Assembly: GCF_900105355.1 (NCBI RefSeq)
Contig: NZ_FNSC01000001.1
Location: 3,720,001-3,784,000, forward strand
Direction of reading: 5' to 3'
Length of the DNA: 64,000 nt
Source: Pseudomonas anguilliseptica
Lineage (GTDB): Bacteria; Pseudomonadota; Gammaproteobacteria; Pseudomonadales; Pseudomonadaceae
Shown: in pieces, positions 16,631-24,784 of the stretch
Position numbering within the stretch: position 1 is the first letter of the stretch
Layout: the number at the start of each line of letters is the position of its first letter
Translations under genes and position numbers: made by a program
Notes under the pieces: model-generated
Seen by the model: the letters and a program-made list of their open reading frames with translations, nothing else
Told to the model about the DNA's origin: nothing
Databases searched by the model: none

Positions 16631-17464
16631 ATGGCGCAGGCAGGTACTGAGCAAACACGCTTTTGGCAATCACGTGAGTTGGACGGTGTGGAGTTGCTCC
16701 ACGCACACTATATCGAGCAGCGCTTTTCGCCTCATGTGCACGAAGGCTTTGTTTTTGCCGTAATTGAGCAGGGTGCCCACCGTTTTCAGCATCGCGGCAG
16801 TGAGCATCTGGCTCCTGCCGGCAGCATGATCCTGATAAACCCGGACGAGCTGCACTCCTGCTCAAAGGCTCATGATCAGGGCTGGCAATACCGCGCTTTC
16901 TACCCCGAGATTGAGCAGGTTTGCGAGGTATTGGCTGAGCTGGAGCTGGAGCGCGGCGGCCTACCCAGTTTTGCCGGCAGCGTGTTGCATGATGCGCCGC
17001 TGGGTCGGACGTTTGCCGACTTGCATCGTCTGCTGGAGAGTCCGGCCAGTGCCTTGCAGCAGCAGAACGCCTGGCGTGAAGCGATTTTGCTGTTATTTCA
17101 ACGTCATGGCCGCGTTCCTGCGGGCCTCACCCCTGGTCATGAGCCACAGGCTGTGGCGCTGGCCAAGGAGATGCTGGCCAGTCAGTTGGCGGCGCCACCG
17201 TCATTGGAAGAACTGGCGCAGGCGGTGGGCTTGTCGCCGTTTCATTTCGCCAGAGTGTTCCGCCGCGCCACCGGCTTGCCGCCACACAGCTGGCTGATGC
17301 AGCGCCGTCTGGAGCAGGCTCGGGCGTTATTAAGGAATGGTTGTGCGCCGCTGAGTGTGGCGATGCAGTTGGGTTTTGCCGACCAGAGCCATCTTAGTCG
17401 GCAGTTCAAACAGGCCTACGGCGTGGCGCCGGGGCAGTATCGCCAGGCTCGCGCCATTCGCTAG
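16631..17464 (+). CDS. AraC-family transcriptional regulator
   Basis: 277 residues. An N-terminal cupin-type sensor domain (AraC_binding; HEGFVFAVIEQGAHRF, PAGSMILINPDELHS) precedes a C-terminal pair of helix-turn-helix motifs (SLEELAQAVGLSPFHFARVFRRATG and APLSVAMQLGFADQSHLSRQFK, the latter given in part). The start ATG lies three bases after the acetyltransferase stop. It is of the AraC_binding plus HTH_18 type that often controls amino-acid exporters or metabolic genes; the target is unknown. Its stop codon shares the tetranucleotide CTAG with the stop of the convergent gene. Confidence 0.88.
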   Translation: MAQAGTEQTRFWQSRELDGVELLHAHYIEQRFSPHVHEGFVFAVIEQGAHRFQHRGSEHLAPAGSMILINPDELHSCSKAHDQGWQYRAFYPEIEQVCEVLAELELERGGLPSFAGSVLHDAPLGRTFADLHRLLESPASALQQQNAWREAILLLFQRHGRVPAGLTPGHEPQAVALAKEMLASQLAAPPSLEELAQAVGLSPFHFARVFRRATGLPPHSWLMQRRLEQARALLRNGCAPLSVAMQLGFADQSHLSRQFKQAYGVAPGQYRQARAIR

Positions 17465-18252
17465 CGCGTAGCAATCCAGATCAGTAGCCCCGCCTGAAAC
17501 ACGCAGAACGCCACCAGGCAGGTGATGGTAAAGCGCAGACCGCCGTCTTCGCGTTTGAACACTTCGATGCGTTCTTCCAGTTTGCGCACTTTCACGTCCT
17601 GCTCGCGCAGGCTCTGGTCGGCCTGTTGCAGCATGCTGGCGGCGTCCAGTAATTCAACGATCTGCACCTTTTCCGTGTGCCAGTCGCCATGCAGCGAGCT
17701 GACCCGTGGCGCGCCGCATTGCGCCTTGATCTTTAGTGGGTCGAGGTATTCGACCACAAAGCCCTGGGCCTGAAGGCAGTGGTCACGGCGGGCGCGCGCT
17801 TCATCACTAAAGGCATCCTTGCTCGCCAGTTGGGTGTTTTCCACCTGGTAATGAGCGAAGTGCTGGCGTGCCCAGATAATCCCCTGAGCCAGCATAAAGC
17901 GCCCCAGGCCACGGTTTTCCGGTTGTACCAGCAGGCCAGTATCGGGGCCGAAGCGCACCGTGCGCTGCTCGTGATCGGCCCAGACTTCGAGAATGTTCTG
18001 TTCCTTGCGTACACGCTGACCGGGGAGCTGCAAGGTCAGACGCAGCAGGCTCTGCTGCTTGCCCAGGCGCTCGACGCGGCCTAACTGGATAAAACGCAAG
18101 GGCCGTGCGCCAGTGTGGCGGTCGGTAGGCAGAGCGGCCAGGCGCAATAGGCGAAAGTGTTCGGGCGGCAGATCGGCCCAGGGATGGGCTTGCTCGGCGA
18201 CTTCCTGGGCGGCGGTGTCGGTAGCGGTTTGTGGTTGTGGGTTGTCAGTCAT
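17461..18252 (-). CDS. Hypothetical tail-anchored protein with possible GNAT-like core
   Basis: 263 residues. The middle (residues ~115-170) has ENRGLGRFMLAQGIIWARQHF and DHCLQAQGFVVEYLD, reminiscent of acetyltransferase motif A/B but without a clear acetyl-CoA loop. From about residue 205 there is a coiled coil (LLDAASMLQQADQSLREQD, then KVRKLEERIEVFKRE), and the last 20 residues are one membrane helix (FTITCLVAFCVFQAGLLIWIA), so the bulk is probably cytoplasmic and anchored at the C-terminus. The start is MTDNPQPQT at 18252. The stop TAG overlaps the AraC-family stop. Function is not recognised; a homologue in the aroC region of P. aeruginosa is my recollection. Confidence 0.72.
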   Translation of the reverse strand: MTDNPQPQTATDTAAQEVAEQAHPWADLPPEHFRLLRLAALPTDRHTGARPLRFIQLGRVERLGKQQSLLRLTLQLPGQRVRKEQNILEVWADHEQRTVRFGPDTGLLVQPENRGLGRFMLAQGIIWARQHFAHYQVENTQLASKDAFSDEARARRDHCLQAQGFVVEYLDPLKIKAQCGAPRVSSLHGDWHTEKVQIVELLDAASMLQQADQSLREQDVKVRKLEERIEVFKREDGGLRFTITCLVAFCVFQAGLLIWIATR

Positions 18253-18316
18253 ACACGGCGATCCTGTGCGCGACATCTTCAGGTGTCGCCTGATGCGCTT
18301 ATTGGCTGCCGCCCGG

Positions 18317-19312
18317 CTAACTGGAGGCTGGCTTTTTGCCGCTGCGCTGGATGAACTGGGCGATCTGCTCGCCCAGTCCTTGTGCCAACGGTAGCCGAGG
18401 ATTGTTGTAACTGGCCAGTTGCGTCGGTAAATCCAGCGCGCTGATGCGCAGCATATGGTTCATGCCGGGGATGATCAGCAGCTCGGCATCTGGCTTGGCG
18501 GCCTGCAAGGCGTGGGCATCGGCGACACTGACCTGAATATCGTGGCTGCCTTGTACGATCAGCGCAGGAATCTGCAAACGGGCAAAGGCCTGGCCTGGGT
18601 TCTGCCGCAACAGCGTGATCAGATAGGGCTGTACGCTCGGACGAAACAGCACTTGCAACTGCTTGGGTATCTTGGGGCTGAATTGCCCGGCCAGCAGGCG
18701 GTCGAGCACTTGGTTGCTTTGCGCCAGCAAATGCGGTGGTAGGCGGGATGCGAGTTGTTCACGTAAGAGTTGATCAATCGGCCGTGAGCTGCCGGCAATT
18801 GCCACCAGGGCATCGGCCTGCGCCGGTTCGGCAGCCAGGCTGGCAATCAGCGCACCTTCGCTGTGGCCGATCAGAATCAGCCGGTCAAATGCCGGATCAG
18901 CCCTGAGCAGCCGTGCCCAGTTCACCGCATCGCTGACATAACCCTCGACACTCAGGTCGCGTTCATCCGGGGTGGCCGCGCGGCTGGCGGCCACCCCGCG
19001 TTTGTCGTAACGCAGGCTGGCGATGCCCTGTCTGGCCAGGCTCTGCGCCAGGCGTTTGAGACTGTCGCTCTGGCCGCCTTCAGGGTTGTTGCCGTCACGG
19101 TCGGTGGGGCCGGAGCCGGCAATCAGCAGCGCCACGGCCACAGGTTTGGTGCTGCTGGGCTTGAGCAGCGTGCCATACAGCGTGCCCTGGTCGGTCTGCA
19201 GGCGCATGGGTTGCTGCAGGCTGCTATGCGCGGTGTTGCTCTGTGCGACGTCGGGGGCGGCTTGCAGCAGGGCGCTGCAGAGAAAAAGGGGCAACAGCAG
19301 AGCTCGGGTCAT
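18317..19312 (-). CDS. Secreted alpha/beta hydrolase
   Basis: 331 residues with a signal peptide (MTRALLLPLFLCSALLQAA, cleavage near residue 19-20) and an alpha/beta-hydrolase domain. The oxyanion/early motif is AGSGPTDRDGNN, the nucleophile elbow is LIGHSEGALIAS, the acid is in ALIVQGSHDIQV and the catalytic His in IPGMNHMLR. This pattern is that of the serine aminopeptidase / YqiA-like secreted hydrolases. It lies upstream of the tail-anchored protein gene on the same strand (64-base gap) and is divergent from aroC. The substrate is unknown. Confidence 0.85.
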   Translation of the reverse strand: MTRALLLPLFLCSALLQAAPDVAQSNTAHSSLQQPMRLQTDQGTLYGTLLKPSSTKPVAVALLIAGSGPTDRDGNNPEGGQSDSLKRLAQSLARQGIASLRYDKRGVAASRAATPDERDLSVEGYVSDAVNWARLLRADPAFDRLILIGHSEGALIASLAAEPAQADALVAIAGSSRPIDQLLREQLASRLPPHLLAQSNQVLDRLLAGQFSPKIPKQLQVLFRPSVQPYLITLLRQNPGQAFARLQIPALIVQGSHDIQVSVADAHALQAAKPDAELLIIPGMNHMLRISALDLPTQLASYNNPRLPLAQGLGEQIAQFIQRSGKKPASS

Positions 19313-19474
19313 GGAAAGGAACTGCCAAGGATGAGCCTATTGGACGTTTATCCGCCCTGAAGGTTCGAGGATGATCTGGGCGAACGCCACGGGTATACTC
19401 GCCGCCTTTACTCAAATGGGGTTTTGCGCCGGCTGGCGTAGCCTCGGAGCTGATTTTCGCGGAGCGTTTTGCAC

Positions 19475-20566
19475 ATGTCCGGCAATACCTACGGCAAGCT
19501 GTTCACTGTCACCACCGCTGGCGAGAGCCATGGCCCGGCGTTGGTCGCCATTGTCGATGGTTGCCCCCCAGGCCTGGAAATCAGCCTGGAAGACCTGCAA
19601 CGTGATCTTGATCGGCGCAAACCCGGCACCAGCCGCCACACTACACAGCGCCAGGAAGCCGATGAGGTGGAAATCCTTGCCGGGGTGTTCGAGGGCAAGA
19701 CCACCGGTTGCTCGATCGGCCTGCTGATCCGCAATACCGACCAGAAGTCCAAGGACTACTCGGCGATCAAGGATTCCTTCCGCCCGGCCCACGCCGATTA
19801 CACCTATCACCATAAGTACGGCGTGCGTGACTACCGCGGTGGTGGCCGCAGTTCGGCGCGCGAGACGGCCATGCGCGTGGCCGCTGGTGCCATCGCCAAG
19901 AAGTACTTGGCCACTCAGGGCATCGTGATTCGTGGCTATATGAGCCAGCTGGGGCCAATTGAAATCCCGTTCAAGACCTGGGACAGCGTCGAGCAGAATG
20001 CCTTCTTCAGCCCCGATCCGGACAAGGTGCCGGAGCTGGAAGCCTATATGGATCAGCTGCGCCGTGATCAGGATTCGGTCGGCGCAAAAATCACCGTGGT
20101 TGCTGAAGGTGTGATGCCGGGGCTGGGCGAGCCGATTTTCGACCGTCTGGACGCCGAACTGGCCCATGCGCTGATGAGCATCAACGCGGTCAAGGGTGTG
20201 GAAATCGGTGCGGGTTTCGCCAGTGTGGCGCAGCGCGGCACCGAGCACCGCGACGAGATGACCCCGGAAGGTTTTCTCTCCAACAACGCCGGTGGCATCC
20301 TCGGTGGCCTCTCCAGCGGTCAGCCGATTGTGGCGCACCTGGCCCTCAAACCGACGTCGAGCATCACCACTCCGGGGCGCTCGATCGATATCCACGGCAA
20401 CCCGGTGGATATCATCACCAAGGGCCGTCACGACCCCTGTGTGGGCATCCGCGCCACGCCGATTGCCGAGGCGATGATGGCCATCGTGTTGATGGACCAC
20501 CTGCTGCGCCATCGCGCGCAGAATGCCGATGTGCGGTTCAGCACGCCGGTGCTGCCACAGCTGTGA
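19475..20566 (+). CDS. aroC: Chorismate synthase
   Basis: 363 residues, the full length of the family. It converts 5-enolpyruvylshikimate-3-phosphate to chorismate with reduced FMN, the last step of the shikimate pathway. Signatures seen are [18 protein letters not shown] at the N-terminus, [20 protein letters not shown] in the middle and [19 protein letters not shown] near the end. The start is ATG 19475 ([10 protein letters not shown]); a TTG two codons upstream is in frame but not needed. It is followed by an inverted-repeat element and the MFS gene, an order that I recall as conserved in Pseudomonas. Confidence 0.96.
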   Translation: MSGNTYGKLFTVTTAGESHGPALVAIVDGCPPGLEISLEDLQRDLDRRKPGTSRHTTQRQEADEVEILAGVFEGKTTGCSIGLLIRNTDQKSKDYSAIKDSFRPAHADYTYHHKYGVRDYRGGGRSSARETAMRVAAGAIAKKYLATQGIVIRGYMSQLGPIEIPFKTWDSVEQNAFFSPDPDKVPELEAYMDQLRRDQDSVGAKITVVAEGVMPGLGEPIFDRLDAELAHALMSINAVKGVEIGAGFASVAQRGTEHRDEMTPEGFLSNNAGGILGGLSSGQPIVAHLALKPTSSITTPGRSIDIHGNPVDIITKGRHDPCVGIRATPIAEAMMAIVLMDHLLRHRAQNADVRFSTPVLPQL

Positions 20567-20573
20567 CTGCCCG

Positions 20574-20682
20574 CGTAGGTTGGATTGAGCGCAGCGAAGC
20601 CCAACGGCGGTCGACTCGGCAGCGCAGAAAGATGATTTATCGAGTGTTGGGCTTCGTCGCTGGCTCCTCAACCCAACCTACG
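20574..20682. repeat. 109-bp inverted-repeat element (GTAGGTTGG family)
   Basis: Perfect outer arms CGTAGGTTGG / CCAACCTACG, with inner arms AGCGAAGCCCAAC / GTTGGGCTTCG. It fills the aroC-MFS gap. Related elements with GTAGGGTGGA ends are at 32253-32325 and 40059-40130. Confidence 0.7.
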
Positions 20683-20694
20683 TCTGGGTAAACC

Positions 20695-21846
20695 ATGCCT
20701 TCTGTGTTGCCCTATTGGCGTCTGTCCGGTTTCTACTTCTTCTATTTCTCGCTGCTCGGCGCCACCGCGCCGTTTCTCGCGCTGTATTTCGATCACCTGG
20801 GGTTTTCTGCTGCGCGAATTGGCGAGCTGATCGCCATTCCCATGCTCATGCGCTGCATCGCACCGAATATCTGGGGTTGGCTGGGTGATTACAGCGGGCA
20901 GCGGCTGGCTATCGTGCGTTTTGGTGCACTGTGCACGCTGCTGTGTTTTGCCGGCATCTTTATCAGCCAGAGCTACGCCTGGCTGGCGCTGATCATGGCG
21001 CTGCATGCGTTCTTCTGGCATGCGGTATTGCCGCAGTTTGAGGTGATCACTTTTGCCCATCTCAAGGAGCAAGCGGCGCGCTACAGCCAGATCCGCCTGT
21101 GGGGCAGCATCGGTTTTATTGTCGCGGTGGTCGGCCTGGGCAAGTTGTTCGAGCTGCTGAGCCTGGACGCCTATCCCTGGGCGCTGATTCTGATCATGAG
21201 CGGCATCGTCCTGAGCAGCTGGTGGGTGCCCAATGCGCAGCCGCAGATACGCCCCAACACTCTGGAGCAGGGCGGCTTTCTCCAGCAACTGCGGCGGCCG
21301 GGGATACTCGCTTTCTACCTTAGCGCCGGGCTGATGCAGTTGAGCAATGGCCCGTACTACACCTTCCTCAGTTTGCATCTGGAAGCACTCGGCTATTCGC
21401 GAGGGGTGATCGGCCAGCTGTGGGCGCTGGGTGTGCTGGCCGAGATCGTGCTGTTTATGTTTATGGCCCGCTTGCTGGCGCGCTATTCCCTGCGTACCGT
21501 GCTGCTGGCGAGTTTTCTGATTACCGCCGTGCGCTGGCTATTGCTGGGCAATCTGGCCGGGCATCTGCCGGTGCTGCTGTTTGCCCAGTTGATGCATGCC
21601 GCAACCTTTGGCAGTTTCCATGCGGCGGCCATGCATTTTGTTCAGCGCAGCTTCGCCGACCGCCAGCAAGGCCAGGGCCAGGCGCTGTATGCCGCGCTGG
21701 CGGGTGTCGGCGGGGCATTGGGAGCGTTGTATTCCGGCTACAGCTGGCACAGCCTCGGCGCGGCCTGGACCTTTGCCATCGCCAGCCTGATTGCCCTGGC
21801 GGCTGCGGTGATCACCGCGTGCTATCTGCGTGATGAGCGGCCCTAG
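20695..21846 (+). CDS. MFS transporter (LacY/HcaT-like)
   Basis: 383 residues with 12 predicted membrane segments. It belongs to the MFS_1-like group that includes 3-phenylpropionate and nucleoside transporters; the loop after helix 2 reads IWGWLGDYSGQRLAIVR (the MFS D-x3-G-x-R-like signature). The substrate is not evident. The ATG at 20695 lies 12 bases after the repeat arm, so the element sits in the leader and promoter region. It is downstream of aroC and upstream of the acireductone-dioxygenase-like gene. Confidence 0.85.
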   Translation: MPSVLPYWRLSGFYFFYFSLLGATAPFLALYFDHLGFSAARIGELIAIPMLMRCIAPNIWGWLGDYSGQRLAIVRFGALCTLLCFAGIFISQSYAWLALIMALHAFFWHAVLPQFEVITFAHLKEQAARYSQIRLWGSIGFIVAVVGLGKLFELLSLDAYPWALILIMSGIVLSSWWVPNAQPQIRPNTLEQGGFLQQLRRPGILAFYLSAGLMQLSNGPYYTFLSLHLEALGYSRGVIGQLWALGVLAEIVLFMFMARLLARYSLRTVLLASFLITAVRWLLLGNLAGHLPVLLFAQLMHAATFGSFHAAAMHFVQRSFADRQQGQGQALYAALAGVGGALGALYSGYSWHSLGAAWTFAIASLIALAAAVITACYLRDERP

Positions 21847-21886
21847 ACTTGATTATCTGAATTGAAACTGTACGAGAGCCTTGAGC

Positions 21887-22435
21887 ATGAGCAGCCTGAC
21901 CGTCTACCACCAGTCTTCGCCCGAGTACCCGAACAAGCTGCTGACTCACCTCGAGGACATTGCCAGCACTCTGGCTGCTGTTGGTGTGCAGTTCAGTCAG
22001 GTGCCGGTTCAACAGGCGGTCACGGCCGGTACAGCCAGTGATGAACTGCTGGCGGCCAGTCGTGTGCAGATCGACCAACTGATGACCGCGCATGGCTACA
22101 CCAGTGCCGAGGTCCTTAGCCTGTGTGATGAGCGCGGTGAAGGCAGTGAGCTGGCCCGTAGCCTGCGCGCGGAGCAACGCTGTCAGCCGGCTCACCTGCA
22201 TTACTACCTGGCCGGACGTGGCCTGCTGGCGCTGCACATCGGCGAGTACGTCTACAGCCTGTTGTGCGAGAAGGGCGACCTGGTGCGGTTACCCGCCGGC
22301 ACTGCGCATAGGTTCGACGGCGGCGAGCATCCGCGCTTTGCCGTTTTGCGTCTGTTTGACAGCCCCCAGGTGGCGGTTTTTACCCCACTAACCGGTGATT
22401 TTGCTGCCGCCTTTGCGGGGCTGGATGACTGCTGA
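21887..22435 (+). CDS. Acireductone dioxygenase-like cupin lacking most metal ligands
   Basis: 182 residues, the usual length of acireductone dioxygenase (MtnD) of the methionine salvage pathway, and similar from end to end (SPEYPNKLLTHLEDIASTL; GRGLLALHIGEYVY; LLCEKGDLVRLPAGTAHRFD). In the family the metal is held by HxHxxxE and a later His. Here the aligned positions are Gln97, Cys99 and His103, and only His141 is kept, so Ni/Fe binding and dioxygenase activity are doubtful. The start is the ATG at 21887. The mtnC (masA) gene that often follows is absent; a PLDc_N peptide gene comes next. Confidence 0.8.
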   Translation: MSSLTVYHQSSPEYPNKLLTHLEDIASTLAAVGVQFSQVPVQQAVTAGTASDELLAASRVQIDQLMTAHGYTSAEVLSLCDERGEGSELARSLRAEQRCQPAHLHYYLAGRGLLALHIGEYVYSLLCEKGDLVRLPAGTAHRFDGGEHPRFAVLRLFDSPQVAVFTPLTGDFAAAFAGLDDC

Positions 22436-22510
22436 TAGGTAAAGCGCCTGAACTCTTTTGCCCAGCGTCTATCCTACGTAAGCGATCCCTTCGCATAGGA
22501 GCGACACCAT

Positions 22511-22702
22511 ATGGGTTCAATGTTCAACGGCTTACTGGGTTTGGTCATTCTAGCGCTGGATATCTGGGCGATTCTGAGCGTGATCAAAAGCAACGCCGAA
22601 ACGGGCATCAAGGTGCTGTGGATATTGTTGATCGTCTTGCTGCCGGTGATCGGTCTGATCATCTGGGCGCTGATGGGGCCGCGTGGCACGGTCAAGTTCT
22701 AG
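22511..22702 (+). CDS. PLDc_N-type small membrane protein
   Basis: 63 residues with two membrane segments (about 5-25 and 36-55) and the short conserved end PVIGLIIWALMGPRG. This is the phospholipase D/cardiolipin synthase N-terminal domain occurring on its own, without a catalytic HKD domain. GGAG is placed ten bases upstream of ATG 22511. It is an inner-membrane protein of unknown role. The stop is followed directly by a dispersed-repeat fragment and the phosphatase gene. Confidence 0.8.
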   Translation: MGSMFNGLLGLVILALDIWAILSVIKSNAETGIKVLWILLIVLLPVIGLIIWALMGPRGTVKF

Positions 22703-22740
22703 CAGGCCGTTGAAAAACTACCTACGTTGGCGATACGGCG
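22701..22740 (+). repeat. Left-end fragment of the CAGGC-GTT dispersed element
   Basis: AGCAGGCCGTTGAAAAACT, then ACCTACGTTGGCGATACGG, matches the left end of the element at 12064 and stops there. It begins at the stop of the PLDc_N gene and runs into the phosphatase coding frame. Confidence 0.6.
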
Positions 22741-23279
22741 CGTGGCTGTTGGTGCTGCATCTGCTGGGCGGCGCGGTTCAGGCCAGCCATAAGTCCGCCT
22801 GGACCGCGTTACGTGAAGGCCGCGCCGTGCTGCTGTTGCGCCATGCCACAGCGCCCGGCACGGGTGACCCGGCGAATTTTCAGCTAAGTGATTGCCGCAC
22901 TCAGCGCAATCTCAATCAGCAAGGTCGTGAGCAGGCGCAGCGCTGGGGACAGTTGTTGCGTAGTCAGTGGATTGAACCACGTCTGCTTAGCAGCCGCTGG
23001 TGCCGCGCTCAGGACACGGCCCGCGAAATGGGTTTGGGCGCAGCAGAAACACTGCCAGCCCTGGACTCCTTCTTTCAAACACCCAATACCGCCCGTGAGC
23101 AGACCGCTGCGCTGATCGAACAGATCAATGCACAACCGCGTGGTGCGTCGCTGGTGCTGGTCTCCCATCAGGTCAATATCACCGCGCTGACCGGCATTTA
23201 TCCGGCGTCTGGCGAAGGGTTGATTCTGGCGTTACCGCTAGAGGCTCCGGCGCGCGTGCTGGCGCGAGTTCAGCCCTAG
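22710..23279 (+). CDS. Exported histidine phosphatase (SixA/phosphoglycerate mutase-like)
   Basis: About 189 residues. An N-terminal signal-like region (basic KNYLRWRYG, hydrophobic AWLLVLHLLGGAVQA) leads to a histidine phosphatase domain with the RHG-type motif VLLLRHATAPGTGDP, RTQRNLNQQGREQA, and the second His in LVSHQVNITALTG. It probably acts in the periplasm. No ATG is available: TTG 22710 gives the most signal-like N-terminus, while a GTG at 22683 inside the previous gene would add nine residues. The first ten or so codons come from a dispersed repeat. The substrate is unknown. The next gene, ogt, is convergent one base away. Confidence 0.78.
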   Translation: MKNYLRWRYGAWLLVLHLLGGAVQASHKSAWTALREGRAVLLLRHATAPGTGDPANFQLSDCRTQRNLNQQGREQAQRWGQLLRSQWIEPRLLSSRWCRAQDTAREMGLGAAETLPALDSFFQTPNTAREQTAALIEQINAQPRGASLVLVSHQVNITALTGIYPASGEGLILALPLEAPARVLARVQP

Positions 23280-23280
23280 G

Positions 23281-23778
23281 CTAAATGCTCAGCAACCGCT
23301 GTTCCGGCAGCTGCGCCCCTTCCAGTTTGAGCAACAGCGCTTTGCGCGGCAGGCCGCCGGCATAGCCTGTGAGGCTGCCGTCACGGCCAATTACCCGATG
23401 ACAGGGAATGATGATGGCTATCGGGTTGGCGCCATTGGCCGCACCAACGGCGCGCACGGCCTTGGGCCGCGCGATCTCGGCGGCGAGGTCGCTGTAGCAA
23501 CGGGTATGGCCAAACGGAATGGCCTGCAACGCTTGCCACACCGCCTGCTGAAACGCTGTGCCTTGCGGCGCCAGGCGTACTTCGAAGCGCCGCCGCCGCC
23601 CGGCGAAATACTCATCCAGTTGCCGGCACACTTCATCCAGTTCATCGGCAGCGCGGCTCCAGTGTTCGCCGATATCCCAGGGCTTGTCATCGATATCCAT
23701 CAGCAGTTGCTGTAAGCCGGTTGCGTCAGCGACCAATAACAGACGGCCAATCGGACTGTCGTGGTAGCGGTAGAACAT
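23281..23778 (-). CDS. ogt: Methylated-DNA--protein-cysteine methyltransferase
   Basis: 165 residues. It removes methyl groups from O6-methylguanine and O4-methylthymine by transferring them irreversibly to an active-site Cys. Cys126 is in IIIPCHRVIGRDG, with the arginine-finger helix AVWQALQAIPFGHTRCYSDLA before it and the active-site loop LTGYAGGL after it. The start is MFYRYHDSPIG at 23778, four bases after the alkA stop, so the two repair genes form an operon. It carries no Ada regulatory domain, which places it with Ogt. Confidence 0.93.
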   Translation of the reverse strand: MFYRYHDSPIGRLLLVADATGLQQLLMDIDDKPWDIGEHWSRAADELDEVCRQLDEYFAGRRRRFEVRLAPQGTAFQQAVWQALQAIPFGHTRCYSDLAAEIARPKAVRAVGAANGANPIAIIIPCHRVIGRDGSLTGYAGGLPRKALLLKLEGAQLPEQRLLSI

Positions 23779-23782
23779 TGGT

Positions 23783-24667
23783 TCAGCCCTCTGAATAGTT
23801 GTGCCACAGATGCGCGGCGGCATAGGCGCGCCACGGCCTCCAGGCTTCGGCGCGAGCCTTGAGCTGTTTGGCGTCGATGCCTTCTGGTCCCCACACCGGT
23901 GCCTTGAGTAGCCCCAGATCACTGGCGGGAAAGGCATCGACCTCGCCGAAGGCGCGCAGCGCAATATATTCCGCCGTCCACGGGCCGATGCCGGGCAGGG
24001 CGCACAGCTGCTCGACAAAGGCGGTATAGCCCGCCTGCAAACCCAGACGTAGATCGCCACTGGCCACCTGCGCAGCGAAATGCTGCAAGGTCTGCACGCG
24101 CTTGCCGGGCATGCCGATGCCTTCCAGGTTGGCTTCGGCGATTGCAACGGGCGTAGGGAACAGCCGTTGAATATCGGGGGCATCGGCAAACTGCAGCGAT
24201 TCGCCCAGTCGGGCAACCAGGCGGCCAGTGATGGTTACCGCTGCCTTTACCGTAACCTGCTGACCAACAATGGCGCGCACGGCCTGCTCGAAGGGCTCGA
24301 AAGCAGTCGGCAAACGCAAGCCGGGATGACGCGCAACCAGCGGGCCGAGCTGCGCATCATCGGCAAAGTGCGCACAGATCTGCTGCGGCTGGCAGTCCAG
24401 ATCAAACATCTTGCGCACCCGCGCGGCAAGCGTTGCCAAACAGGGCTGCAGCGATTCGCTGTAGTGCAGTTGCAGCGCGGGTTGATCATTCAGTGCCTGC
24501 ACACGGAACCAGCCGCGCAGGCCATCGAGGTGCACGCTGCGTGTGTAGCTGTGCGGCTGCAGGCTTTCCACCCCAGTCAGGGCGCGCATGGCAAAGTGCG
24601 CGTGGAATTGTTGCCACTGCCAGGGCGGCTGATAGCTCAGTAACAGGGTATTGGGCGTGTTAGTCAT
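23783..24667 (-). CDS. alkA: DNA-3-methyladenine glycosylase II
   Basis: 294 residues. It excises alkylated bases such as 3-methyladenine. An AlkA-type N-terminal domain (residues 1-115) is followed by the HhH-GPD fold with LCALPGIGPWTAEYIALRAFG (hairpin residues 222-232, text split across the motif) and catalytic Asp250 in DAFPASDLGLL. The start is MTNTPNTLLL at 24667; a TTG two codons upstream is not needed. It is the first gene of an alkA-ogt operon. No ada gene is adjacent, so induction by alkylation cannot be read from the sequence. Confidence 0.92.
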   Translation of the reverse strand: MTNTPNTLLLSYQPPWQWQQFHAHFAMRALTGVESLQPHSYTRSVHLDGLRGWFRVQALNDQPALQLHYSESLQPCLATLAARVRKMFDLDCQPQQICAHFADDAQLGPLVARHPGLRLPTAFEPFEQAVRAIVGQQVTVKAAVTITGRLVARLGESLQFADAPDIQRLFPTPVAIAEANLEGIGMPGKRVQTLQHFAAQVASGDLRLGLQAGYTAFVEQLCALPGIGPWTAEYIALRAFGEVDAFPASDLGLLKAPVWGPEGIDAKQLKARAEAWRPWRAYAAAHLWHNYSEG

Positions 24668-24784
24668 GGCCAAACAATAACCGCAGCCCGCCCGGCTGTC
24701 AGCGCAGAACTGACTTTCAAACTGTGGCGATAAGCTGTCGGTTAGGACGTTTTGCCCCTCACTGATGGGAGGGGCGTGGAGTGA

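Noticed and set aside
19412..20671. 419-codon open frame antisense to aroC
   Set aside because: Shadow of aroC; low-complexity composition, no start context and no recognisable domain.
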